Source: Candidatus Pelagibacter sp. (GTDB lineage Bacteria; Pseudomonadota; Alphaproteobacteria; Pelagibacterales; Pelagibacteraceae). From it: a stretch of 64,000 nt of DNA. The position numbers and the translations under genes are program-made. The stretch covers positions 1-64,000 of the forward strand of contig JAOHHF010000002.1 of the NCBI GenBank assembly GCA_028099475.1, read 5' to 3'. The number at the start of each line of letters is the position of its first letter. The first letter of the stretch is position 1. A model generated the notes under the pieces. It did no database searches and had not been told where the DNA came from. It worked only from the letters and a program-made list of their open reading frames with translations. Positions 9,649 through 18,339 of the stretch are shown here, one piece after another.

Positions 9649-10668
9649 ATGAAAAGAATAAGTTTATTTGTACTAACTTTGGTTTTCTTTACCAATATGG
9701 TTTCTGCAGCTGAAGTTAATGTATTTAGTGCAAGACATTACGATTCAGATATTCAGCTTTATGAAAAATTTACTTCAAAAACAGGTATTAAAGTAAATGT
9801 TGTATCTGGAAAAGATAAAGCTCTTCAAAAAAGAATAATAGAAGAAGGGGCCGACTCTAAAGCAGACATTTATATTACTGCAGATGCAGGAAGATTAGGT
9901 GCATTTGATGCTAAAGGAATGTTTCAAAATTCAATGACTTCAACTATCAAGGCCGTTGTTCCAAAAAACTTTAGATCTAAAAACTGGACTGGTATAGCAA
10001 AGAGAGCAAGAATTATGTATTACTCTCCAGAAAGAGTTAATGCCAATGAATTAAATGGAATGACTTATGAAGGTCTTGCAGATCCTAAATGGAAAGGCAG
10101 AGTTGTTATAAGAAAATCAAATAATATTTATAATCAATCATTGGTTGCCTCAATAGTAAAAAATAATGGAAAAAAAGCTACTTGTGAATGGTCAAAAGGT
10201 ATTGTTGCTAATATGGCAAGAGACTCTAAAGGGAATGATAGAGCTCAAATATTAGCAGTTGCAGCTGGAGAGGCCGATTTAGCAGTGGCTAATACTTATT
10301 ACTTAGCTTTAATGTTATCTGGAAAAAAAGGAGCTGAACAACAGGCAGCAGCTAAAAAAGTATTACCGTTTTTTCCAAATCAAGGTGATAGAGGAACTCA
10401 TATGAATATTAGTGGAGGTGGAGTATTAAAAAATGCACCAAATCCAGAAAATGCAAAAAAACTTCTTGAGTTTTTATTAACTAAAGAAGCACAAGAGCAT
10501 ATTGTTAATAATACATTTGAGTATCCAATGATTGATGGTGTTGAACCACATGATTTAGTTAAACAGATGGGTCTTGAATTTAAACAAGACTTAAATACTA
10601 AAGTTGTTAATTACGGAAAAAATCAAGCAATAGCATTAGAGTGTATGCTGGCCGCTAAGTGGAAGTAA
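9649..10668 (+). CDS. futA: Ferric iron ABC transporter, periplasmic substrate-binding protein
   Basis: Binds ferric iron in the periplasm and delivers it to FutBC. From the ATG at 9649 the product is 339 residues with a clean signal peptide (MKRISLFVLTLVFFTNMVSA, cut near AEVNVFSARHY). The family features include YITADAGRLGAFDAKGMFQ and the adjacent tyrosines in ANTYYLALMLSG that ligate iron in FutA/FbpA proteins. An ATG at 9577 in the same frame would put 24 polar residues before the signal peptide and translate through the Fur box, so I reject it. A small cysteine-rich gene and a large hairpin follow before the permease gene. Confidence 0.95.
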   Translation: MKRISLFVLTLVFFTNMVSAAEVNVFSARHYDSDIQLYEKFTSKTGIKVNVVSGKDKALQKRIIEEGADSKADIYITADAGRLGAFDAKGMFQNSMTSTIKAVVPKNFRSKNWTGIAKRARIMYYSPERVNANELNGMTYEGLADPKWKGRVVIRKSNNIYNQSLVASIVKNNGKKATCEWSKGIVANMARDSKGNDRAQILAVAAGEADLAVANTYYLALMLSGKKGAEQQAAAKKVLPFFPNQGDRGTHMNISGGGVLKNAPNPENAKKLLEFLLTKEAQEHIVNNTFEYPMIDGVEPHDLVKQMGLEFKQDLNTKVVNYGKNQAIALECMLAAKWK

Positions 10669-10674
10669 TTAATA

Positions 10675-10869
10675 ATGAAAAAAAATTTATTTAATTTTGA
10701 TAATAATAATTCTTCTAATGCAAGTGGTTCACAAGTGGGTCAGATAACATGTGAACCATGTGCAAATGAGTGTAAAAAAATTGAAATTAAAATAAATAAT
10801 AGAAAATTATCGGATATCAAACACCAAGAGATTGATCGTCTCATAAGTGTTTTTAGTAATAAAGATTAA
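10675..10869 (+). CDS. Small cysteine-motif protein inside the iron operon
   Basis: A 64-residue protein beginning six bases after futA, with GGAAG ten bases or so before its ATG. It has an Asn/Ser-rich N-terminus, then CEPCANEC, a CxxCxxxC motif that could bind a metal or Fe-S, and a charged, probably helical C-terminus. It has no signal peptide, so it is likely cytoplasmic. I know no family. Its place between the binding protein and permease suggests a role in iron handling or sensing, or that its translation itself regulates futB (see the RNA element downstream). Function is not established. Confidence 0.55.
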   Translation: MKKNLFNFDNNNSSNASGSQVGQITCEPCANECKKIEIKINNRKLSDIKHQEIDRLISVFSNKD

Positions 10870-10878
10870 TTTTCGAAA

Positions 10879-10944
10879 AAGTGAACATAATTTAATAGTC
10901 CTTACCCTTCTATTAATTATGTTCACTTAATTATAAAGGGTAAG
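10879..10944 (+). promoter_or_regulatory. Intercistronic RNA element with two competing hairpins before futB
   Basis: Hairpin A pairs 10879-10898 with 10910-10928: 19 base pairs with a single bulged T and an 11-base loop. Within the loop, CTTACCCTT (10901-10909) is the exact reverse complement of AAGGGTAAG (10936-10944), which contains the presumed ribosome site of futB. Hairpin B (10901-10909 with 10936-10944) and hairpin A cannot both form easily, so A would leave the futB ribosome site free and B would hide it. The small-ORF stop codon (10867-10869) is only ten bases before hairpin A. No U-run follows, so it is not an intrinsic terminator. Confidence 0.6.
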
Positions 10945-10945
10945 T

Positions 10946-12565
10946 ATGTATTTAAGAAAAATAAATATTTGGTATTTAAGCTCATTTATCATTTCAATTG
11001 CTGTGGCAATACCGATTGTTACTGTATTTTCTAGCTTTTTTGATAGTACCAGCAATTACTCTGATATTATTAAAAATACATTTCTTTACGATTATATATT
11101 CAACTCTTTATCTCTATTATTGGGAGTATTGTTTTTAACTTTTATAATTGGGGTATCGTGTGCATACTTAGTTTCATTTTACAAATTTACAGGATCTAAT
11201 TTTTTTAAATGGGCATTAATTTTATCTTTTGCAGTACCAGCTTATATTTATGCATATTCTTTAACAGCTTTTTTTGAAAATTATGGAACGGCATTTACAA
11301 TTTTAAAAAATATATTTGGGGAAGGTGATTATAACTCTCATATACCAAAGTTCGATGGTATGGCAGGAGCAATAGTTGCAATTTCATTTTCTTTATTTGG
11401 ATATGTTTATGTATTAACAAGAGCTTCTTTTCATTATCAGTCACAGAATTTAATTGAACTTGGAAAAAATCTTGGATTCAGTAAGCAAAAATCTTTTTTT
11501 AAAATAATCTTACCCTCTGCAAGACCTGCAATTGTTGCCGGACTGTCACTTGTTGCAATGGAAACACTATCTGATTTTGGATCGGTCTCATTCTTTGGAA
11601 TATCCACATTTACAACTGGAATTTATAATGCGTGGATTTCATTTGATGATCTAGCATTAGCAAATCAATTATCTTTTTATCTATTAATTTTTATACTTGG
11701 ACTGTTTGTGTTAGAAAATTTATCTAGAAAAAAAGCACAATATCATTCTCCTACAAGGGGTGGATTTAAAAAGAAATCATTAACAACTTTAAATGGTTAC
11801 AAAGCTTTTTTTGCTTTTTCTTTTTGTTTTCTAATTTTTTTTATAAGTTTTTTATTTCCTGTTCTTCAAATGCTTTATTGGACAATCATTTTCCCAAAAC
11901 ATTTGATTGATTTAGATCTAATTAGTCTATTTTCAAATACAATAATTTTAGTTTTATTATCAAGTATTGTTTTAATTAGTTTTGCCTTCATTTCAAATTA
12001 TGGAAACAGATTATCTAGAAGTAAATTTTTAGAAATTCTAACTACATTTTCAATATCTGGTTATGCTATTCCGGGAATAATTTTAGCAGTAGCATTTATT
12101 ACTTTTATCTCTTGGTTTGATAATAATGTAATTAGTTTTTTTGATTTAAAAAATGTTAAATCTATCTTTATTGGTTCAATTTTAGGTTTGGTTATAGTTT
12201 ATTTTGTAAGATTTTATTCACTTGCAAGTAATGGAATCAAGTCTGGTTATTTAAAGATAAGTTATTCAATTGATGAAAGTGCTTACCTTTTAGGATATTC
12301 AAAATTTAAAACCTTTAAAAATATTCATATCCCATATTTAAAAAATTCTATTTTATTGATTGGAATTTTGATCTCTATCGAAATTATTAAAGAGTTGCCT
12401 ATTACATTAATAATGAGACCGTTTAATTTTGAAACTTTTGCAACTCAAGCTTATATTTATGCCTCACAAGACTTGCTTGAAGCTGCAGCAGCTCCTTCCT
12501 TATTTCTTATTCTTATTGCAAGTTTCTTTATTTTAATTACATCTAGATATATTCTTAAGGATTAA
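10946..12565 (+). CDS. futB: Ferric iron ABC transporter permease (double-length)
   Basis: Inner-membrane channel of the iron importer. The 539 residues form two homologous halves of about six membrane helices each. Each half carries a cytoplasmic EAA-type loop that docks on the ATPase: IELGKNLGFSKQKSF in the first and YLLGYSKFKTFKNIHIP in the second. This fused arrangement is usual for FbpB/FutB-type permeases. The probable ribosome site AAGGG lies five bases before the ATG and is complementary to the loop of the upstream hairpin. futC follows four bases after the stop. Confidence 0.92.
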   Translation: MYLRKINIWYLSSFIISIAVAIPIVTVFSSFFDSTSNYSDIIKNTFLYDYIFNSLSLLLGVLFLTFIIGVSCAYLVSFYKFTGSNFFKWALILSFAVPAYIYAYSLTAFFENYGTAFTILKNIFGEGDYNSHIPKFDGMAGAIVAISFSLFGYVYVLTRASFHYQSQNLIELGKNLGFSKQKSFFKIILPSARPAIVAGLSLVAMETLSDFGSVSFFGISTFTTGIYNAWISFDDLALANQLSFYLLIFILGLFVLENLSRKKAQYHSPTRGGFKKKSLTTLNGYKAFFAFSFCFLIFFISFLFPVLQMLYWTIIFPKHLIDLDLISLFSNTIILVLLSSIVLISFAFISNYGNRLSRSKFLEILTTFSISGYAIPGIILAVAFITFISWFDNNVISFFDLKNVKSIFIGSILGLVIVYFVRFYSLASNGIKSGYLKISYSIDESAYLLGYSKFKTFKNIHIPYLKNSILLIGILISIEIIKELPITLIMRPFNFETFATQAYIYASQDLLEAAAAPSLFLILIASFFILITSRYILKD

Positions 12566-12569
12566 CGCT

Positions 12570-13628
12570 ATGCCACAAAATTTTTTAGAAATTGAAAATG
12601 TTACTTTTGCAGCAAGTGACAAAAGTAAAGTTAACAATGTTTCGTTAAATATAGAAAATGAAGGGGATATTGTTTGCCTACTTGGTCCTTCCGGAATAGG
12701 AAAAACAACTATATTACGAACTATAGCTGGTCTAGAGAAAATTCAATCAGGAAGGATTTCTTTAAAAAATAAAATCATATCCTCTAAAGATACTCATGTT
12801 GAGCCAGAAAATAGAAATATTTCTTTAGCATTTCAGGATAATTCACTTTTTCCTCACTACAACGTTCTTCAGAATATTCAATTTGGTGCTGAAAGAAATA
12901 AGAAAAAGAAAAAAGATTTAACAATTGATGAAGTTATTAAATTTTTACATTTAGATCATATCAAAGATAAATTTCCTCACCAAATTAGTTCTGGTGAAGC
13001 TCAAAGAGCGGCACTAGCAAGAGCGCTACTTTCAAAGCCAGATTTACTTTTGTTAGATGAGCCATTATCAAACGTAGATCAAAGTTTTAAAGAAGAAATT
13101 CAAGTTAAACTGAAACAAGTTTTAACTGATCTTAAAATTACAACTATAATAGTAACTCACGACTCTTACGAAGCATTTTATCTTGGAAGTAAGTGTGGAA
13201 TAATTTTAGACAGTCAATTGAAACAATATGATGATCCCTATAATGTCTATCATTTCCCAAATTCTGTAGAAGTTGTTAATTTTTTAAATAGAGGAATTTT
13301 AATCCCAGCAAAAGTTACAGGTGAAAACAGTTTAGAAAATGATGATTTAGGAACTATCAATGGAAATTTTACTAAACACTATCCAAAAGGATCTGATGTC
13401 CAGTTGTTATTACAGCCAGAAGATCTTGAGCATGATGATAAAAGTAATTTAAAATTAGAAGTAGTTGATCGTAAATTTAGAGGAACAAATTTTATTTATA
13501 CATTAAAAACTCCAAATGAAATGTTAATACCTGTTTTTGTTCATTCCCATCATATTCATCAACATGAAGTAGATGAAAAATTTGGTATCAAGAGACCGAT
13601 TCATATTGATCATATAGTTTGCTTCTAA
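12570..13628 (+). CDS. futC: Ferric iron ABC transporter ATP-binding protein
   Basis: ATPase that powers the FutB channel. Motifs in order: Walker A GPSGIGKTT (about residues 39-47), Q-loop FQDNSLFPHYNVLQN, signature ISSGEAQRAALARAL, Walker B LLLLDEPLSNVD and H-loop IIVTHDSYEAF. The signature reads SSGE instead of SGGQ, a mild variant. A TOBE-like C-terminal domain follows, and the protein ends His-rich around VHSHHIHQHE. Together with futA and futB it completes the importer. The AzlC gene starts 16 bases later and may be read from the same transcript. Confidence 0.93.
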   Translation: MPQNFLEIENVTFAASDKSKVNNVSLNIENEGDIVCLLGPSGIGKTTILRTIAGLEKIQSGRISLKNKIISSKDTHVEPENRNISLAFQDNSLFPHYNVLQNIQFGAERNKKKKKDLTIDEVIKFLHLDHIKDKFPHQISSGEAQRAALARALLSKPDLLLLDEPLSNVDQSFKEEIQVKLKQVLTDLKITTIIVTHDSYEAFYLGSKCGIILDSQLKQYDDPYNVYHFPNSVEVVNFLNRGILIPAKVTGENSLENDDLGTINGNFTKHYPKGSDVQLLLQPEDLEHDDKSNLKLEVVDRKFRGTNFIYTLKTPNEMLIPVFVHSHHIHQHEVDEKFGIKRPIHIDHIVCF

Positions 13629-13644
13629 TACATATCATTTTTAA

Positions 13645-14343
13645 ATGAGCAATAGATCTAAGATATTTTTTAAAGGAATAGCAGACGTAAGTCCATTAAT
13701 GATACCCGTAGTTCCATTTGGAATAATATTTGGGGTATTAGCAATTGATCTTGGTTTAACACCCATAACAACAATAGCTATGTCGATTATTATTTTTGGC
13801 GGAGCATCACAAATAATTTTTTTACAGCTTTTTTCAGCGGGCGCTTCTTCATTAATAATACTAAGTTCCGTTGGGGCAGTAAATTCAAGACATTTACTAT
13901 ATGGAGCCGTTTTGTCAGAGCATATGTCGGATTTTAAAATGACTTGGAAAATAATAATTTCATATTTTTTAGTCGATCAAGCGTTTGCAGTAACAAATTC
14001 TTATCTAAAAAAAAGTACTGACAAAGATAAAGCTTTTCATTCATTTGGCGCAGGAGCAACTTGTTGGGTAATTTGGCAAACAACAACAATTATTGGAATA
14101 TTTTTGGGGTCAATAATACCAGAGAAACTTGGATTAAGTTTTGCAGTTCCTCTAACATTTTTAGCTCTCATTGTTGACGACTTAAGAAAATTAATAAACG
14201 TTATTGTAATTATTATTTCTGGTCTGATTGCAACACTTGGGTATGAAATAATTCCTTTTAAAGCTTATGTAATAGTTGCAGCAATTAGTGGTTTGATAAT
14301 TGCAACAATCTTAACAAAATTTAAAGGATTAAATAATGGTTGA
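13645..14343 (+). CDS. azlC: AzlC family branched-chain amino acid exporter, large subunit
   Basis: Integral membrane protein of the AzlC family, which works with AzlD to export branched-chain amino acids. The diagnostic region ADVSPLMIPVVPFGIIFGV and IIIFGGASQIIFLQLFSAGA is present. SVGAVNSRHLLYGA and several hydrophobic segments follow. The 232 residues are normal. Its last eight bases overlap the azlD start, as is common for this pair. No regulator gene lies beside it. The real substrate in this organism is unknown. Confidence 0.9.
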   Translation: MSNRSKIFFKGIADVSPLMIPVVPFGIIFGVLAIDLGLTPITTIAMSIIIFGGASQIIFLQLFSAGASSLIILSSVGAVNSRHLLYGAVLSEHMSDFKMTWKIIISYFLVDQAFAVTNSYLKKSTDKDKAFHSFGAGATCWVIWQTTTIIGIFLGSIIPEKLGLSFAVPLTFLALIVDDLRKLINVIVIIISGLIATLGYEIIPFKAYVIVAAISGLIIATILTKFKGLNNG

Positions 14344-14656
14344 GTGGTCTTTAATAATTTATTGTGGAATAATTACTTTTTTTTCAAGATATCTAATGAT
14401 TGCTATTCTTAAAAAAGAGATGTTTACAGATAGAATTCGTGAAGTTTTATCGTATGTGCCCTCAGCAATTTTTCCAGCAATTATTTTTCCTGCTATTTTT
14501 TTGGATGTTAATGGGGATATTTTAATTGAAAATAATCCAAAAATTTTTGCAGCCATTATTGCGATGATAATTGGTCTTTTAAGTAAAAATGTTTTAGCAA
14601 CTATATTTTCTGGATTAATTTCTTATTGGTTTTTTATATTTATTATTTTTAGCTAA
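14336..14656 (+). CDS. azlD: AzlD family small membrane partner
   Basis: Short 106-residue hydrophobic protein with about three to four membrane helices. It carries the AzlD pattern: TFFSRYLMIAIL near the start, then REVLSYVPSAIFPAIIFPAIF. It overlaps azlC by eight bases, so the two are translated together, and it partners AzlC in export. Its 3' end overlaps the convergent persulfide-dioxygenase-like gene by eight bases. Confidence 0.88.
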   Translation: MVEWSLIIYCGIITFFSRYLMIAILKKEMFTDRIREVLSYVPSAIFPAIIFPAIFLDVNGDILIENNPKIFAAIIAMIIGLLSKNVLATIFSGLISYWFFIFIIFS

Positions 14657-15332
14657 TACCTAATTGAATATTTCTATTTACATTGCTATCCATCATCTCT
14701 GGTTTAGATAGATTAAGATTAGACATAATTTCAATATACTCATCAACATTCTTGACTTGTAATCTGGGATTAAACTTTTTTTCATTTCCAATTGTACTTA
14801 CTTTTTTACCATTATAATCATGACCAGGGTAGAGAAGGGTATCTTCTGGTAATTTTAAAAGTTTATCAAAAATTGAATGATACGAATCTTTAGAACTTCC
14901 ATTTTGAAAATCAGTTCTACCAGTTCCATTAATCAAAAGTGCATCACCCGAAAAAAGATAATTGTTTAATAAAAAACTATAGCTTTCCGATGTATGTCCA
15001 GGGGTATAAATAGATCTAATTTTTAGATCATCGACATTGATTAGTTCATTATCTTTTACCTTTATTTCAACCATATCAGCAGGCGTATGTTCTCCCATTA
15101 TGGTAGTGCAGTTTGTAGACTGTTTTAATTTTGAGGCACCCGTAACATGATCTGCATGAATATGTGTGTCAATTACTTTTACGAGTTTAAGATCTAAATC
15201 TTTTAGTAGACCAATATAATTTTCAACATTTTCTAAAACTGGATCGATTATTACAGCTTCGCGACCTTTTGCCGAAGCGATTAAATAAGTATAAGTTGAT
15301 GTTTTATTGTCAAATACTTGTTTAAAAATCAT
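14649..15332 (-). CDS. Metallo-beta-lactamase-fold enzyme, ETHE1/persulfide dioxygenase-like
   Basis: Probably oxidises glutathione persulfide, a sulfide-detoxification step, using mononuclear iron. The metal site THIHADHVTG (residues 56-65) is followed by PGHTSES, SGDALLINGTGRTDFQNG and YPGHDYNG. The GRTDFQ stretch is characteristic of ETHE1/Blh-type enzymes rather than glyoxalase II. It has 227 residues and no rhodanese fusion. The DUF4396 membrane gene diverges from it with a 22-base gap, a pairing that would fit sulfur metabolism but is only contextual. Glyoxalase II is the less likely alternative. Confidence 0.82.
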   Translation of the reverse strand: MIFKQVFDNKTSTYTYLIASAKGREAVIIDPVLENVENYIGLLKDLDLKLVKVIDTHIHADHVTGASKLKQSTNCTTIMGEHTPADMVEIKVKDNELINVDDLKIRSIYTPGHTSESYSFLLNNYLFSGDALLINGTGRTDFQNGSSKDSYHSIFDKLLKLPEDTLLYPGHDYNGKKVSTIGNEKKFNPRLQVKNVDEYIEIMSNLNLSKPEMMDSNVNRNIQLGIS

Positions 15333-15354
15333 ATAATATTAATATCAAATATTT

Positions 15355-15792
15355 ATGAATACCTCCACATTAGATTGGTCTTGCAAACATACTTGGACTA
15401 GAAGTGCTAAGAATACTGCATGGTGTTTATTGGGATGTTCAATTGGTGATTTTGGAACTATTTTATTTTTTCAATTAACAAAAATACCATTTCCTGTTTT
15501 AGGTATAATGATATTAGCAATAGTTAATGGATTAATTACAAGTATAATTTTAGAAACAATTATACTGATAAAACAAAACTTTAATTTTAATAATGCTTTT
15601 AAAACTGCTATAGGCATGAGCTTCATTTCTATGATAAGTATGGAAGTTGCAATGAATTTAACAGATTATCTTTTAACAGGGGGTGCAATGCTTACCTGGT
15701 GGGTGATCCCAATTATGTTGATTGTGGGTTTTCTAACTCCTTGGCCTTACAATTATTGGCGATTAAAAAAATTTGGTATTGATTGTCATTAA
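15355..15792 (+). CDS. DUF4396 membrane protein
   Basis: A 145-residue protein with four hydrophobic helices. The N-terminus has several cysteines (WSCKHTW, WCLLGCSIGDFG). EVAMNLTDYLLTGG lies in the third membrane region, PWPYNYWRLKKFG near the end, and Cys-His at the C-terminus. This pattern matches the DUF4396 family of unknown function; the Cys and His residues hint at metal binding. It diverges from the persulfide-dioxygenase-like gene and is followed four bases later by an MFS transporter. Confidence 0.72.
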   Translation: MNTSTLDWSCKHTWTRSAKNTAWCLLGCSIGDFGTILFFQLTKIPFPVLGIMILAIVNGLITSIILETIILIKQNFNFNNAFKTAIGMSFISMISMEVAMNLTDYLLTGGAMLTWWVIPIMLIVGFLTPWPYNYWRLKKFGIDCH

Positions 15793-15796
15793 TTAA

Positions 15797-16987
15797 ATGA
15801 TTAACAAAAATTTAACCATACTGACTATTTGTCAGGTATTTTCTTTTACAGCACCACCAATTACAGTATTTATCAGTGGTATTGTTGGATTAAAAATTTC
15901 ACCAATTTCATCTTTAGCAACATTACCAACATCGTTATCGATTGTGGGTACAGCTTTTTTTTCTTTTTTTGCAGCCAAGATAATGAGTAAGATTGGAAGA
16001 AAAAAGGGATTTATATTATCTTCAACTTATTCGAGTTTAGCATCATTATTAGGCGCATATGCAATTTATTCAGAAAATTTTATATTATTTTGTTTTTCTT
16101 GTTTTATAATTGGAACAGGTATTGCCTTCACTCACCAATATAGATTTGCTGCAGCAGAAACAGTTGAAAAAAACGATAGCTCTCGAGCTATTTCAATTTT
16201 ATTACTCGCAACAATTCTTTCAGCATTGATAGGCCCAAATGTTGCAAATTTTACAAAAGATTTAATTTCAGATCATCTTTATACTGGATCATATATCTCA
16301 TTAGCTGTTTTAACCTTTATACCAGTTTTATTATTATTATTTTATAGATCGGATAGCAATCCAAAGAATAGTGAAAACACAAACAGCAATCAAAGATCAT
16401 ATTTTGAGCTTTTAAAAAATCCGGTTATTCTCCAGGCTATTGTTACAGCAGCATTTGCATACTCTATAATGTCATTCATTATGACCGCTACACCAATCAG
16501 TATGTATAAGATGCATGGATTTACATTGGGCTCGACAAGCATTGTTATCCAGTCTCATATAATAGGAATGTTTTTACCCTCTTTGATAACAGGTGCATTA
16601 ATTAAAAAATTCGGACATTCAACAATTATTTACTCTGGAGCTTTAATTTATTTGATTTGTATTTTTTTGAGTTTTTATGATCAAACATTCGTAAATTATT
16701 TAATTGCACTAGTATTATTGGGTATAGGTTGGAATTTTTTATTTATTGGAGGAACAAGTTTATTGGTACTTTGTTACAAAGAAAGTGAGAAATTTAAAGT
16801 ACAAGGTTTTAATGACGTATTAGTTTTTTCAATACAGTCCATAGCAAGTCTTGCTGCAGGTTATTCAATTTTAAAATTTAGCTGGAATGAAATTAATTTA
16901 GCATGCATTCCCCTAATCTTAATAATTATATTAGTTTCAATAAAAGCTGATCTATATAAAAATAGATTAGTTGGTTCTAAATCTTAG
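15797..16987 (+). CDS. Major facilitator superfamily transporter
   Basis: 396-residue polytopic protein with about twelve membrane helices and a hydrophilic central loop (YRSDSNPKNSENTNSNQRS). The MFS loop 2-3 signature is present as AAKIMSKIGRKKGF. Such proteins exchange small molecules or drugs with protons, but the substrate cannot be inferred. It starts four bases after the DUF4396 gene, so they are probably co-transcribed. Its last 21 bases overlap the convergent MATE gene, and the two share their 3' ends. Confidence 0.85.
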   Translation: MINKNLTILTICQVFSFTAPPITVFISGIVGLKISPISSLATLPTSLSIVGTAFFSFFAAKIMSKIGRKKGFILSSTYSSLASLLGAYAIYSENFILFCFSCFIIGTGIAFTHQYRFAAAETVEKNDSSRAISILLLATILSALIGPNVANFTKDLISDHLYTGSYISLAVLTFIPVLLLLFYRSDSNPKNSENTNSNQRSYFELLKNPVILQAIVTAAFAYSIMSFIMTATPISMYKMHGFTLGSTSIVIQSHIIGMFLPSLITGALIKKFGHSTIIYSGALIYLICIFLSFYDQTFVNYLIALVLLGIGWNFLFIGGTSLLVLCYKESEKFKVQGFNDVLVFSIQSIASLAAGYSILKFSWNEINLACIPLILIIILVSIKADLYKNRLVGSKS

Positions 16988-18283
16988 GTAGATTTTATCT
17001 AAATAGTAAAAAAGTGAAATAGCTCTTAAAATCATAAAAACACACAGAGAAATCCAGATACCATTATTAAATAAAAATTTTGTTAATAGTACTGATATTA
17101 TTAAATAACAAAGAACCGAAAAGATCATTGCATTTCTTAGCTCTAATGTTTGGGAAGCACCAATAAAGATACCATCAAATTGATAACAAAAAGAAGATAT
17201 AATTGGCAAAATTATTAACCAAATTACATAAGATGAGCTTAGCATTCTTATTTCGCTTATATCTGACATAAGATTAATTACAGAATTGTGGCTAAAAAAG
17301 AAGAGAATAGAAATTATTAATCCAGTTATTGAACTTAATATAAAAGAATTTTTAATAATTTTTTTAAAAAGATTTAAATCTTTTTTACCCAATGAGTATC
17401 CAACTATTCCTTCAGTCGAGAATGCATAAGCATCTAATATAAAAGCGGAGAGAAAAACAAGATTAATTAATATTGCATTTGCAGCAACATAATCTTCACC
17501 AATTTGCGTTCCAAGATAAGTGAACCATAAAAACGAAAAAGTTAACAATATTGTTCGAATAAAAATATTTAGATTAATATTAAATATATCTTTAATCTTT
17601 TTAAAATTAAGTATTTGAGTAAGTTTAACTGTATTTTTGGTATATTTCGACAAATAGTAAAACATATAAATTAAAAAAACTGTCGAAGTTATTAAGGCAG
17701 AGTATAAGGTTCCATAAGCAACACCTTTAATATTTAGATCAAATTTTGTAACCAGGACAATACTTATCAAGATATTTAAGATAGAAAAAAAACCAACCGC
17801 AAAACTAGAAGTCTTAGTTTTTTGCAAACCAATGAATAATCCAGTTATGATGTAAAGAGTTAGTTCTCCTGGTGCTGAATAAACTCTAATTTGAAAATAC
17901 TGTTTATAAAGATTTCTAGTAGCATCAGACAAATCAAAAATTTTAAGACTTAAGCTTAATATGTAATTTTGAAGTAAAATTATGATTATTGAAATCAATA
18001 ATACGAAAATAAGATTTCGAATAACGATATCTAGTATTTCAGAATAGTCATCTCTTCCATGAGCTTGTGATACCATTCCAACAGTGCCCATTCTCAAAAA
18101 TCCAAAACTCCAAAAAATCATTGAAAATAAATTAGCAGCAACCGCTGTTGCGGAGAGATAAGAAAGATTTCCTAAATTACCCATTAATGCTGTATCAATA
18201 ATTCCAACTAATGGAACTGCAAGATTTGCAAAAAATATGGGTATTGATAACTTTAAGATATATTGGATTGAGGATTTTGGCAT
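16967..18283 (-). CDS. MATE family efflux transporter (DinF/NorM type)
   Basis: 438-residue inner-membrane protein with about twelve helices in two homologous halves. Family features include IPIFFANLAVPLVGIIDTALMG at the start and AVAANLFSMIFWSFGFLRMGT in the next helices. It probably expels organic cations or metabolites in exchange for protons or sodium. It overlaps the convergent MFS gene by 21 bases. A 56-base gap separates its start from the divergent methyltransferase gene. Confidence 0.87.
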   Translation of the reverse strand: MPKSSIQYILKLSIPIFFANLAVPLVGIIDTALMGNLGNLSYLSATAVAANLFSMIFWSFGFLRMGTVGMVSQAHGRDDYSEILDIVIRNLIFVLLISIIIILLQNYILSLSLKIFDLSDATRNLYKQYFQIRVYSAPGELTLYIITGLFIGLQKTKTSSFAVGFFSILNILISIVLVTKFDLNIKGVAYGTLYSALITSTVFLIYMFYYLSKYTKNTVKLTQILNFKKIKDIFNINLNIFIRTILLTFSFLWFTYLGTQIGEDYVAANAILINLVFLSAFILDAYAFSTEGIVGYSLGKKDLNLFKKIIKNSFILSSITGLIISILFFFSHNSVINLMSDISEIRMLSSSYVIWLIILPIISSFCYQFDGIFIGASQTLELRNAMIFSVLCYLIISVLLTKFLFNNGIWISLCVFMILRAISLFYYLDKIYLRFRTN

Positions 18284-18339
18284 TAGCTTAACTTTATTAC
18301 TTTATTTAAAAAAATTTACTAATGATTTAAATACTTTAT

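Noticed and set aside
10879..10944. Classical H-type pseudoknot with both futB hairpin stems formed at once
   Set aside because: Only seven bases join the end of the 19-pair stem to the complementary segment, which is probably too short to span that stem. Mutually exclusive folding is more plausible.
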